Origin: Collinsella sp.
Lineage (GTDB): Bacteria; Actinomycetota; Coriobacteriia; Coriobacteriales; Coriobacteriaceae
Assembly: GCA_018382125.1 (NCBI GenBank)
Contig: JAGZQO010000002.1
Coordinates: 62,001 to 126,000, forward strand
Direction: 5' to 3'
DNA: 64,000 nt
The notes beneath the pieces were generated by a model that searched no databases, was not told the DNA's origin, and saw nothing but the letters and a program-made list of their open reading frames with translations. This document shows, in pieces, positions 50,697 to 58,762 of this stretch. The position numbers were made by a program, and so were the translations under genes. How positions within the stretch are numbered: the stretch's first letter is position 1; every line of letters starts with the position of its first letter.

Positions 50697-51001
50697 GGCT
50701 CTCCTCTTATTGCAAGCCCATCGCACGCGGCAACGGGCATCCTCGTTCCACACTGGATGATACAATGTACGGGCCGGCGGGCGAAGCGGGCCCTATCCCC
50801 CGACCGAGCTCATCGCCCCGCGTTGCCGCGCGGCGATTTTCGTAGGTTCGCGCCTTGCGAAAGCCGGCACCTCCCCTTTTTGTCTGCCCGGGCTCATCTG
50901 GGGCGATAACAACGCGAGCCCCACAACAACGCGTTTTACCAAAAATGGCCCCACTCGAGGCCATTTTCATTTCGGTGGAACGCTGGTATGTGACTCGGCC
51001 T
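50697..51001. other. Intergenic region, 305 bases
   Basis: It lies between the ribosomal protection gene and the GNAT gene. It holds the GNAT terminator (50942-50967) and presumably the promoter of the ribosomal protection gene. No open frame with a ribosome site and no attenuator-like leader peptide was recognised. Confidence 0.6.
50942..50967 (-). terminator. Terminator after the GNAT gene
   Basis: AAAATGGCC pairs with GGCCATTTT around CCACTCGA, with a T run on the minus strand. It lies 35 bases beyond the stop codon. Confidence 0.75.
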
Positions 51002-51493
51002 TTATGCCTCGCGCAGCCAATCAAACGCGACGCGCGGCGTACCGTCCGACACATATACGATACCGGCGCGCTTAAACCCGGCCTTGGCGATGGCGCCCCG
51101 CATAGGCAGGTTGTCTTGGTGCGTGTCGATACGCAGATGGTCGATACGTTCCTTGGCAAAGGCAAACATCGCGGCCGCAACGCCATGCGTGGTGCCGTCG
51201 GACGCCACACGGTGCAGCACGGCGTACGGAGTGTCGCTGCGCCATCGCCCGTCCTCAATTACGCCATAGCACTCGTCCGGGCCCGGTAAAAAGGCAAACG
51301 TCGCCACCACGCGGCCGTCGACTTCGCACACATAGCTGCCACCGGCGGCGATATCGGCAGCCAGTTGCTCGGCCGAAGGCGTGCCCTCGGGCCACTGCGT
51401 GGCGTTGCCATGTGCGCGCATAAAGGCGCGGGCCGCGTCATAGATAGCCATGACGGCAGGAATGTCGGTATCGAGGGTTTTTCTGATCATCAC
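51002..51493 (-). CDS. GNAT-family N-acetyltransferase
   Basis: The 163-residue protein has the GNAT order: MIRKTLDTDIPAVMAIYDAAR at the start, a central strand with VVATFAFLPG, LHRVASDGTTHGVAAAMFAFA as the acetyl-CoA loop region and LRIDTHQDNLPMRGAIAKAGF near the end. The acceptor is unknown. GTG at 51493 and ATG at 51490 are adjacent starts with GAGG upstream. Confidence 0.85.
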   Translation of the reverse strand: MMIRKTLDTDIPAVMAIYDAARAFMRAHGNATQWPEGTPSAEQLAADIAAGGSYVCEVDGRVVATFAFLPGPDECYGVIEDGRWRSDTPYAVLHRVASDGTTHGVAAAMFAFAKERIDHLRIDTHQDNLPMRGAIAKAGFKRAGIVYVSDGTPRVAFDWLREA

Positions 51494-51567
51494 GCGGCGA
51501 CCTCACGTTTATTGGTATCACTTTGATTGGGCAATGATACCAGCGTTTGGAGAGGGGCACGAAGCAG

Positions 51568-51864
51568 ATGGGGAGCAAAAAGCGAGCCGCTTGGTCAAAG
51601 GCCAAAAGCGAGTTTTTGGGCGCTGCCACCGGCGGCGATATGAGCGACCTGTTTGCGCGCGAGGACGAGCGGCGAAACACCCTGGACGCCGAGCGCGATG
51701 AGGCCTGGCGCTACAAGTCGTGCGAGCGCAAGAACCGTTACGACACACGCGCCGAGGCCGAGGCAGTTATGGCCGACTGCGAAAACCGCGGGCGACGTGG
51801 TTTGGCCTGCTACAAATGCGAATACTGCGGCGGCTGGCATTTGACGTCGCACCCTTGGAAATAG
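51568..51864 (+). CDS. Small zinc-ribbon-like protein
   Basis: The 98-residue basic protein ends with CYKCEYCGGWHLTS, a zinc-ribbon-like signature seen in small actinobacterial and phage proteins, preceded by KSCERKNRYDTRAEAEAVM. There is no signal or membrane segment. The ATG at 51568 with GAGGGG upstream (spacing 10) is preferred to the TTG at 51547. The function is unknown; nucleic acid binding is plausible. Confidence 0.7.
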   Translation: MGSKKRAAWSKAKSEFLGAATGGDMSDLFAREDERRNTLDAERDEAWRYKSCERKNRYDTRAEAEAVMADCENRGRRGLACYKCEYCGGWHLTSHPWK

Positions 51865-51890
51865 GTCGCGCTGCACCCGCGCGTTGAGCG

Positions 51891-52607
51891 CTATTCGGCA
51901 AACGACGGACGTGGCGGCACCAAAACATCGTAGCGGACGGCCTTGCCCGCAAGCTGATAGCTCGGCTTAACGCCGGCAAGCAGCGGCCCCTTCACCGGCC
52001 GCTTGATAACCACCTTGCGCGGCCGCACCGCAAGCGCAGCTTCGACCAGCGAATCCTCATCGGCGCACGGCTGTTCCAGATGGTGCAAGAGTTGAAACTT
52101 CTTTTTCACCGCCGCGCTCTTGGTGCGCCCAGGAAACATGGGGTCCAGATACACCACGTCAGGAGCGGTGAGCTCGCCCTGCCCGATCAGCTCAGCTGTA
52201 TGGCGAAGGCCGGCAATGCTGTCCTCGCCCGCATGAAGGCGCATGCGAGCCACGGCAGCCGCAAGCGCCGGATCATCTGCCGCGCGATCCAAGGCATCCT
52301 TGAGGAGCGCCGCAATCACGCAATCCTGCTCATACAGATCGACGGTAAAGCCCGCGGCAGCCAGCAGCAGTGAATCCTCGCCAAAGCCTGCCGTGGCATC
52401 AATCGCCCATGGCCGCTCGATGCCTTTTGCGCGCGCAGCCTTTACCAACAGCTCTTGCTGCAGACGGCCCTGTTTGAGCCGCGGAAGCATGCGGCCAAAA
52501 TCGGCACGCAGCTCCATCGTGCCGTCGGTGAGCGTGAGGCCCTCGGACGTCCCGGTCAGCTCAAGCCCCGCGGCCCGAGCAACAGAAAAGGGATCGACGA
52601 CGCCCAT
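51891..52607 (-). CDS. rsmJ: 16S rRNA (guanine-1516-N2)-methyltransferase RsmJ
   Basis: The 238-residue class I methyltransferase has the RsmJ/DUF548 features: LRADFGRMLPRLKQGRLQQE near residue 33, the SAM loop IDATAGFGEDSLLLAAAGF near 68 and the catalytic-type motif VYLDPMFPGR near 152. It methylates G1516 of 16S rRNA. The convergent zinc-ribbon gene ends 26 bases away. A tiny gene lies 63 bases upstream in the same direction. Confidence 0.9.
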   Translation of the reverse strand: MGVVDPFSVARAAGLELTGTSEGLTLTDGTMELRADFGRMLPRLKQGRLQQELLVKAARAKGIERPWAIDATAGFGEDSLLLAAAGFTVDLYEQDCVIAALLKDALDRAADDPALAAAVARMRLHAGEDSIAGLRHTAELIGQGELTAPDVVYLDPMFPGRTKSAAVKKKFQLLHHLEQPCADEDSLVEAALAVRPRKVVIKRPVKGPLLAGVKPSYQLAGKAVRYDVLVPPRPSFAE

Positions 52608-52670
52608 GGGTACTCCTTAACAAGCAAAACGAATACGTGAGTGCCGTTTATGTCGGCACCCAACCGTCCG

Positions 52671-52814
52671 CTATTGTCCCACATGCGACATGGCCCACAG
52701 CATCGCAATGCAAAGCACCGCCATCAATCCCGTGCACACGGCAGCGATCACAGAATCACCCATGCGCCTTCCCAACGACCGCGGCTCACCCACTTGCCTG
52801 ACTCCGTACATCAT
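52671..52814 (-). CDS. Small single-span membrane protein, 47 residues
   Basis: This short gene is supported by an excellent ribosome site (AAGGAGG, 4 bases before the ATG at 52814). The product starts MMYGVRQVGEPRSLGRRM, has one hydrophobic helix (AAVCTGLMAVLCIAMLWAM) and ends SHVGQ. The basic N-terminus predicts an inside amino end. No family is recognised. It precedes rsmJ on the same strand. Confidence 0.65.
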   Translation of the reverse strand: MMYGVRQVGEPRSLGRRMGDSVIAAVCTGLMAVLCIAMLWAMSHVGQ

Positions 52815-53042
52815 GGCTCCTCCTTCGCTCCAGCTCTTACCATGGCCCCATCATCGCAGCGCCGCGCATACGCTGCCATCGATTTGGCTTACACCCTGCT
52901 TTCCTTTTTGAAAGGTTGGACCGTACAGGCAAGAGACGCTTTCAAACGCATGCATCGCCCCGTTGAACTACAATGTGCTTCACGATATGTGCCGCAACCT
53001 GGGTGCGACAGATTCTCCGCGCCCGCATCGAAAGGACCAGCT

Positions 53043-53444
53043 ATGAGCGCCGCTCGCAAGACACTCAAAATCCTCGCCCTGATTTATTTTGTTCTGGGCA
53101 TCGCCAGTCTCGTCATCGGAATCGCCGGCATCGCGACCGGCAAGCTCGAGTCCACGTACGGGCCGAACGCCATGCTCGCCACGGTCGTGCTGGTCGCCAA
53201 GGGCGTTGTCGATCTTGCCGCAGGTGTTGCGGGCATCAAGGGTGCCAACAAGCCTTCGCAGGTGGATGGCGCGTTTAAGCTCGGTATTGTTGCCGCAATC
53301 GCCACGATTGCGCAGGCCGTGCTCACGCTTCCCGCGTTTGGCGGCGACGCCATCAACTATGGCGCCTTTGTCATCGTGGTGTACGACCTGTTCTTTGTTC
53401 AGCAGGCACATGAGGTTAAGGCCGAGAACAAGGACCGCCTGTAA
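53043..53444 (+). CDS. Four-helix membrane protein of unknown function
   Basis: The 133-residue protein has four hydrophobic helices (LIYFVLGIASLVIGIAGI, MLATVVLVAKGVVDLAAGVAG, GIVAAIATIAQAVL, FVIVVYDLFFVQQAHEV) and a short charged tail. No named domain is recognised. The frame to 52641 is rejected because AAAGGA lies 7 bases before the ATG at 53043. A terminator follows at 53483. The 228 bases upstream hold no evident gene. Confidence 0.8.
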   Translation: MSAARKTLKILALIYFVLGIASLVIGIAGIATGKLESTYGPNAMLATVVLVAKGVVDLAAGVAGIKGANKPSQVDGAFKLGIVAAIATIAQAVLTLPAFGGDAINYGAFVIVVYDLFFVQQAHEVKAENKDRL

Positions 53445-53482
53445 GCGCTCGCTTCTCATAACCTCTGCAGCCAAGCAACTAA

Positions 53483-53518
53483 AAAGGGCCGATCGCGCAT
53501 CTCCGCGGTCGGCCCTTT
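53483..53518 (+). terminator. Terminator after the four-helix membrane protein
   Basis: AAAGGGCCGA pairs perfectly with TCGGCCCTTT. It lies 38 bases past the stop codon and is bounded by A and T runs. Confidence 0.8.
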
Positions 53519-53535
53519 ACGTTTGCCCAGATAAA

Positions 53536-53570
53536 ACCTGCCAAAATAAATCTGTCCCTTTTTGGTAGGT
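53536..53570. repeat. 35-bp palindrome, copy 2
   Basis: ACCTGCCAAAA is inverted as TTTTGGTAGGT around a loop with TCTGTCCC. It differs from copy 1 (37416-37450) at two of 35 bases. Its end coincides with the last base of the rlmA stop codon (53572-53570). On the minus strand it could end rlmA transcripts. Confidence 0.75.
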
Positions 53571-54382
53571 TAGTGGCGGTACTCGGCGATGATGAAGTCG
53601 ATGTCGGTCTGGAGCGTATCCAAGTTTGCCAGGCGCTCTTTGTCGGCAGGGCGCGTGCGGTAGTAGTACGGCGTCATCTGGAACACCGCTTCGATGTCGG
53701 CCTGGGTCTGAAGCGTAATATTCGCAGACACCCGCTGCGCTCCGACCAACTCGAGCTCGGTGGTCTTCGGCAGCTTCTCATCGTTAAGGTATGGCGTGTC
53801 GTAGAGCACCTCCTTGAGCCCAAAGAGATGACGGGCACCTGGCACCACGGTGTAGAGCGAGCCCTCCTGCGCCAGCACGCGGGCAAATTCGCGCTCGTTA
53901 AAGGGAGCAAAGAGCTCGGTCACCATATCGAAGGCGCCATCGGCCACGGGGATATCCTTCATATTGGCCACAAAATAGGTCGCATCGCCGCGCTTGGCGG
54001 CCAGGCGCACCATCTCTTTGCCCAAGTCGAACCCGTAAGCGTCCACGCCCGGCACCGCGCCCATGGCGCTGGTGTAGTAGCCCTCGCCGCAGCAAATATC
54101 GAGCAAGGCCAGCGGCTTGTCCGACGTAGCCGCGCACCGCTGAGCTCGTTCGCGCACGAGCTCGACCATTGCATCGCGCAACGGCGCATAGTAGCCACGG
54201 TTTAGAAAGTCGCGACGACTGCGCGCCTGCGACTTGGGATCGCCCATGGAGTCGCCGCTCTTGGACGAGCGCAGTAGGTACAGATAACCCTCGCGCGCAC
54301 GGTCAAACCGATGCCCGCCCGCGCATGCAGCACCGCGTTCGTCATCCACCAACGGCTCATGGCAAACGGGACACAACAACAT
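53570..54382 (-). CDS. rlmA: 23S rRNA (guanine-N1)-methyltransferase, RlmA type
   Basis: The 270-residue protein starts with a zinc ribbon, LLCPVCHEPL and CAGGHRFDRAREGYLYLL, then a SAM-dependent domain with LLDICCGEGYYTSAM near residue 92 and ELFAPFNEREFARVL near 157. This is the RlmA/TlrB family that methylates G745 or G748 of 23S rRNA; TlrB-type members affect tylosin susceptibility. The exact position cannot be told from sequence. A palindrome sits on its stop codon. Confidence 0.9.
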   Translation of the reverse strand: MLLCPVCHEPLVDDERGAACAGGHRFDRAREGYLYLLRSSKSGDSMGDPKSQARSRRDFLNRGYYAPLRDAMVELVRERAQRCAATSDKPLALLDICCGEGYYTSAMGAVPGVDAYGFDLGKEMVRLAAKRGDATYFVANMKDIPVADGAFDMVTELFAPFNEREFARVLAQEGSLYTVVPGARHLFGLKEVLYDTPYLNDEKLPKTTELELVGAQRVSANITLQTQADIEAVFQMTPYYYRTRPADKERLANLDTLQTDIDFIIAEYRH

Positions 54383-54438
54383 GGCAACTCCTTAGCGCGA
54401 ACAACACAACGCCCACCATTGTCGCACGCCTTCCCCAC

Positions 54439-54496
54439 CTAGTCATTGGGGACGTTCTTAAATGACTAGTCGTTTAAGAACGTCCCCAATGACTAG
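54439..54496. repeat. Perfect 24-bp inverted repeat between divergent genes
   Basis: The left arm (54439-54462, beginning CTAGTCATTGGGGACG) is exactly inverted at 54473-54496 with a 10-base loop TGACTAGTCG that repeats part of the arm. It lies between rlmA and the MATE gene. It is too long for an ordinary operator and resembles a dispersed palindrome family. Function unknown. Confidence 0.8.
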
Positions 54497-54560
54497 TCGA
54501 TTAGGAGTATCATCGTCTGCGCAAATAAGCACAAAATAGCATGTTAGAGATTGAGAGCGC

Positions 54561-55943
54561 ATGGCTGACACCGTATCTAAGCACATTGACATGACCACCG
54601 GCTCGCTGTGGCGCAATATTCCTTTGTTCGCCTTCCCCGTGGCCGCCACGAGCATCCTGGAGCAGCTGTCGAACCTTATTGCCACGGTCATCATCGGCAA
54701 CTTCTCGGGCGACCAGGGAACCCTCGCCATGGCGGCGGTCGGCTCCAATGTTCCGCTTACCAGCCTTATGCTCAACCTTTTTATTGGCATGTCGCTTGGC
54801 TCCAACGTGGTCATCGCCAACGCTATCGGCCGCAACGATCAGAACATGGTCAAACGCGCCGTCCATACCTCGATTTTAATGGCGCTCGTGGGCTTCGTCG
54901 TCATCGCCCTGGGCGAGATCTTCGCCGAGCCCATGCTCGCCGCGCTCAACGTTCCCGCCGAGACCATGCCGCTCGCCGCACTCTATCTACGCGTCTTTTT
55001 GCTGAGCATGCCCTCGATCTTGCTCTACAACTTTGAGGCCGCAATCTTCCGCTCCGTCGGCATCACCCGCATGCCGCTGCAGGCGCTTGCCGTATCCACC
55101 GTCCTCAACATTGGCCTGGACCTCATCTTTGTCCCCGTACTCCACTGGGGCGTCGCGGGCGTCGCCATCGCCACCGCCATCGCCTACACCGTCAGCGCCG
55201 CTACGCTCTTTATCCGCCTGCTCAAGACCGACTCCGTCGTCCGCGTCACCCCGCGCGACCTGGCTATCGACCCCGTCGCCCTCAAACGCATCGTCAAGAT
55301 CGGCCTGCCCGCCGGCATCCAAAGCGCCGTCTTTGCCGTCGCCAACATCATCATCCAGTCCGCCATCAACAGCCTGGGCACCGAGGTCATGGCGGCATCG
55401 AGCGCCGCCATGAGCCTGGAGTACGTGTGCTACAACCTTCTCAACAGCTTTAGCCAGGCGTGCACCACCTTTGTGGGACAAAATCACGGTGCTCGCCAAA
55501 TCGACCGCTGCACCAAGACGCTCAAGGTCTGCCTGGTCGAAGGCGGTATCGTTGCACTCACCACGATCATCGTTATTGTCGGCCTGGGGCGCGAGATTCT
55601 GTCGCTGTTCAACAGCGATCCCAACATCGTCTCGATCGGCTATATCCGCGTGTGTTCGATCTTCCCGGCGTACGCCTTTAGCATGTTCTATGAAAACATG
55701 TCCGGCTACCTGCGCGGCTTTGGCATCTCGCTCATGCCCGCCCTCATCACCATGATTTGCGTCTGCGGCATTCGCTTCTACTGGGTGTTCTGCGTGTTCC
55801 CGCACTTCCGCACCTTTGCGAACATCATGATGGTTTACCCCATCAGCCTGGGCACCACGGCGTTCTTTATGGTCGTGGCGGTATTACTCTGCCACCCGGC
55901 ACGTACCTATCGCGCCACCAAAGCCAAAGCGACAGCCCGCTAA
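54561..55943 (+). CDS. MATE-family efflux transporter
   Basis: The 460-residue protein has twelve hydrophobic helices in two MatE repeats (first about 20-180, second about 240-420), with PVAATSILEQLSNLIATVII near the start and GLPAGIQSAVFAVANIIIQ at the second half. MATE proteins export drugs or metabolites using sodium or proton gradients. The ribosome site is weak (GAGAG). The substrate is unknown. Confidence 0.9.
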   Translation: MADTVSKHIDMTTGSLWRNIPLFAFPVAATSILEQLSNLIATVIIGNFSGDQGTLAMAAVGSNVPLTSLMLNLFIGMSLGSNVVIANAIGRNDQNMVKRAVHTSILMALVGFVVIALGEIFAEPMLAALNVPAETMPLAALYLRVFLLSMPSILLYNFEAAIFRSVGITRMPLQALAVSTVLNIGLDLIFVPVLHWGVAGVAIATAIAYTVSAATLFIRLLKTDSVVRVTPRDLAIDPVALKRIVKIGLPAGIQSAVFAVANIIIQSAINSLGTEVMAASSAAMSLEYVCYNLLNSFSQACTTFVGQNHGARQIDRCTKTLKVCLVEGGIVALTTIIVIVGLGREILSLFNSDPNIVSIGYIRVCSIFPAYAFSMFYENMSGYLRGFGISLMPALITMICVCGIRFYWVFCVFPHFRTFANIMMVYPISLGTTAFFMVVAVLLCHPARTYRATKAKATAR

Positions 55944-55970
55944 ACGCCGCACTCAACGCCACGCCAGTCA

Positions 55971-56837
55971 TTAATTGACAATATGCGAGCTCATATAGTC
56001 GATAAAGCGCCTCGTGGCGATGGGCATGGTGTCCCAGCTGCGCCAGGCGGCCACCACGTCGCGCGAGGGGGCATGCACGATAGGCCGCACACGGATATCG
56101 GCTTGCACGCCCTCAACGGTACGGCGATAAAGCATACTCACGCCCAGGCCTTCCTCCACCATCGCCATGATGGTGTAGTCGTCGGTCACCTCGCTCGTCA
56201 CGTGCGGCGACAGCCCATGCGCCGCGAATGCATCGAGCACCAGGCTCTGTTCGCCTTCATCCAGCAGCACAAACGGCTCGGACGCTAGGTCAGCGAGTGT
56301 CACCTTTTCCTTTGCCGTCAGCGGATGCGCCGCCGGCAACAATGCCACCAACTCGTCGTGATAGACCACACGCTTCTCGAGCCCAGCGGTAAATCCGCGT
56401 GCCGTAAAACAAAAATCGACCACGCCATCGTGCACCCACTGAGCGTTGCGCGTGTAATCGCCCTGCTTGAGGGTAAAGTGTACGCCCGGGTGCAGGGCCC
56501 CAAAGTCGCGGATCACGCGCGGCAACACGGTTCGACTCACGTTGGTAAACGTCGCAATACGAATATCAGTCGAGGAAAGTCCCAGCAGCTCCTGGCGCTT
56601 GCCCTCGAGCTCGGCCTCGGCGGTCACGATCTGGCGCAGGTACGGCAGATACTGCTTGCCGTCGCGCGTAAGCGAAACGCCCTGCTTGCCGCGCTCGATA
56701 AGCGTGGTGCCTAACTCGCGCTCGAGCGCCTTGACGGCCTGGCTCACCGCACTTTGCGTATAGCCCAGCTCATCGGCCGCGCCCTTAAGACTGCCGCGAT
56801 CGACCACCATACAAACAATCTGATACCGCGATGCCAT
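55971..56837 (-). CDS. LysR-family transcriptional regulator
   Basis: The 288-residue protein has the HTH VDRGSLKGAADELGYTQSAVS and an effector domain beginning near 90 (DIRIATFTNVSRTVLPRVIR, EEGLGVSMLYRRTV). It belongs to the same subgroup as the regulator at 18307-19164, judged by shared segments such as DDYTIMAMVEEGLGVS. It is divergent from an EamA exporter 158 bases away, its probable target. Confidence 0.87.
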   Translation of the reverse strand: MASRYQIVCMVVDRGSLKGAADELGYTQSAVSQAVKALERELGTTLIERGKQGVSLTRDGKQYLPYLRQIVTAEAELEGKRQELLGLSSTDIRIATFTNVSRTVLPRVIRDFGALHPGVHFTLKQGDYTRNAQWVHDGVVDFCFTARGFTAGLEKRVVYHDELVALLPAAHPLTAKEKVTLADLASEPFVLLDEGEQSLVLDAFAAHGLSPHVTSEVTDDYTIMAMVEEGLGVSMLYRRTVEGVQADIRVRPIVHAPSRDVVAAWRSWDTMPIATRRFIDYMSSHIVN

Positions 56838-56995
56838 TGTGCCTCCCCATCAATGCAGACGTAAAACGTTTTGCCAGGGCTTTTTCTGCCAACATTAGCA
56901 TTTCTTAATCATACTGAAGATACATTCGCTTTACTACATCCACATCTGAGAGCAGAATCCTTTTTACGAAACCGTTCTGTAACAAAAGGAGCCCC

Positions 56996-57898
56996 ATGGA
57001 TCGCAAAAAAGCAATCGCGCTCTCATTTTCCGTTCCCGTCGCATGGGGCTTTTCGTACCCCCTCATGAAGATCGGCATGGACAGCATGAACGCCACGAGC
57101 ATCGTTGCGCTGCGCTGCATCATCGCCTTTGTGGCCTGCCTGCTGCTCTTCCACAAGCGCGCTTTCCGTATCAACCGCGACCTTATGGTTCGCGCCGCTA
57201 TCATCGGCGCCATTATGGCAACCGAGCTCACCTGCATGTGCCTGGGCTCCAGCCTCACCTCTGCCTCCACTGCCGGCTTTTTGCAGAGCCTGACGGTCGT
57301 GATCGTGCCGTTTGCCAACGCCGCCCTGCTGCGTCGCGCCCCCGAGCGCAAGGTGCTCGTCGGCACGGCTATCGTCACCTGCGGCATGCTGCTGCTCTCG
57401 GGCGCCGACTTCACCAGCCTGAACCCGGGCGCGCTCATCATGCTGCTCTCCGCCTTTATCTATGCCAGCCACATTATCGTAGCCAAGCGCTTTGTCGAAG
57501 ATGTCGACCCGCTGGCTCTGGGCGTTTGGCAGCTGGGCTTTGGCGGCCTGTTCTCGGGTATTGCCGCATGCGCCTTTGGCGGCTTCATGCTTCCCAGTAC
57601 GCCCAGCGAGATCGTGGTCGTCGTCGCGCTCGCACTCATCTGCTCTGCCTATGGCTTTATCACCCAGACGCTCGTGCAGCCCCACGTGCCCGCCGAGACC
57701 ACCGGCTTCGCCTTCTCGCTCGAGCCGGTCTGCTCCGCCGTCTTCTCGTTCTTCCTGGTCGGCGAGGTCCTGAGCCCCATCGCCTTCTTTGGCGCCGCTC
57801 TCATCCTCACCGGCGTCATGGTGGCAACCGTCGAGCTTCCGCGCCTTCACGCACATGGACAGGCTCGCATGGCAGGAGCGCCCGAGCACGTCTCGTAG
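56996..57898 (+). CDS. EamA/DMT-family transporter
   Basis: The 300-residue protein has ten helices in two EamA halves (PVAWGFSYPLMKIGMDSM and SSLTSASTAGFLQSLTVVIV in the first, FAFSLEPVCSAVFSFFLVGE in the second). Its late glutamate motif matches the EamA gene at 19283, but the two are not close copies. AAAGGAG precedes the ATG. It is divergent from a LysR gene and 88 bases upstream of ung. Confidence 0.88.
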   Translation: MDRKKAIALSFSVPVAWGFSYPLMKIGMDSMNATSIVALRCIIAFVACLLLFHKRAFRINRDLMVRAAIIGAIMATELTCMCLGSSLTSASTAGFLQSLTVVIVPFANAALLRRAPERKVLVGTAIVTCGMLLLSGADFTSLNPGALIMLLSAFIYASHIIVAKRFVEDVDPLALGVWQLGFGGLFSGIAACAFGGFMLPSTPSEIVVVVALALICSAYGFITQTLVQPHVPAETTGFAFSLEPVCSAVFSFFLVGEVLSPIAFFGAALILTGVMVATVELPRLHAHGQARMAGAPEHVS

Positions 57899-57986
57899 AC
57901 CCCGCTCTTCATACAGCCGCGGCATAAAGGCAACCGGTGCGCCTTTACAATAGATACCGACAGAGCATCTGACGTAAAGGAGCCCC

Positions 57987-58712
57987 ATGGACGCCGCGAC
58001 CCGCGACCGCAACATAGCAACTTGGTTGGGCGATGCGCCGCAGCCGGTACGTGACACTACGAACCAGCTGCTCGAGCGCATCGCCCTTTTGCGTGCCGAG
58101 CAGACCATCTATCCGGCACAAGACGACATTCTCAATGCCCTCGCCTACACGCCGGCCGACCAGGTCAAGGTTGTCATCTTGGGTCAGGACCCCTATCACG
58201 GACCCAACCAGGCCATGGGGCTGTCGTTCTCGGTCCCCGCGACGCAAACCAAGTTGCCGCCGAGCCTGCGCAACATTTACAAGGAACTCAAAGCCGATCT
58301 GGGCTGCCCCATTCCCGCCACGGGAGACCTAACCCCATGGGCACGGCAGGGCGTCCTGCTCCTCAACACTACGCTCACCGTGCGCGAGCATGCCGCCAAC
58401 TCGCACGCCAAACTGGGCTGGAGCACGCTCACCGATTACGTTATCGAACGCTGCTGCCAGCTGCCCCAACCGGTAGTCTTTTTGGCATGGGGCCGCTTTG
58501 CCCAGCAGATGGTCGAAGGCAAGCTCGCCACGACCGGCGCGGGCAAGGCAACCGACAAGTTCTGCCTAGCCTCTACGCATCCCTCGCCGCTTTCGGCCAA
58601 CCGTGCCACGGCAGAACTCCCCGCCTTTATGGGGTCGCGCCCCTTCTCGGCAGCCAATCGGCTACTCGAACAGCACGGCTCGACCCCCGTCAACTGGACT
58701 TGCCTCGGCTAA
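57987..58712 (+). CDS. ung: Uracil-DNA glycosylase, family 1
   Basis: The 241-residue repair enzyme removes uracil from DNA. It has the catalytic water-activating motif ILGQDPYHGPNQAMGLSF near residue 65, LLLNTTLTVREHAANSH near 125 and the DNA-intercalation loop STHPSPLSANR near 195. AAAGGAG is 6 bases before the ATG. The length is normal. Confidence 0.97.
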   Translation: MDAATRDRNIATWLGDAPQPVRDTTNQLLERIALLRAEQTIYPAQDDILNALAYTPADQVKVVILGQDPYHGPNQAMGLSFSVPATQTKLPPSLRNIYKELKADLGCPIPATGDLTPWARQGVLLLNTTLTVREHAANSHAKLGWSTLTDYVIERCCQLPQPVVFLAWGRFAQQMVEGKLATTGAGKATDKFCLASTHPSPLSANRATAELPAFMGSRPFSAANRLLEQHGSTPVNWTCLG

Positions 58713-58727
58713 AAATCGATACATCAA

Positions 58728-58761
58728 AAACGCGCCCGACGGCTTTCCATCGGGCGCGTTT
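58728..58761. terminator. Bidirectional terminator between ung and the SDR gene
   Basis: AAACGCGCCCGA pairs perfectly with TCGGGCGCGTTT around a 10-base loop, with A and T flanks. It serves convergent genes. Confidence 0.88.
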
Positions 58762-58762
58762 C

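Noticed and set aside
48420..50909. Long plus-strand open frame of 829 codons
   Set aside because: It is a shadow of the ribosomal protection gene and the ATPase gene on the other strand; it has no ribosome site, no domain and arginine/histidine-rich nonsense composition.
51568..51864. Zinc-ribbon protein as a sign of a prophage
   Set aside because: No integrase, capsid, terminase or lysis genes surround it; such small proteins also occur on actinobacterial chromosomes.
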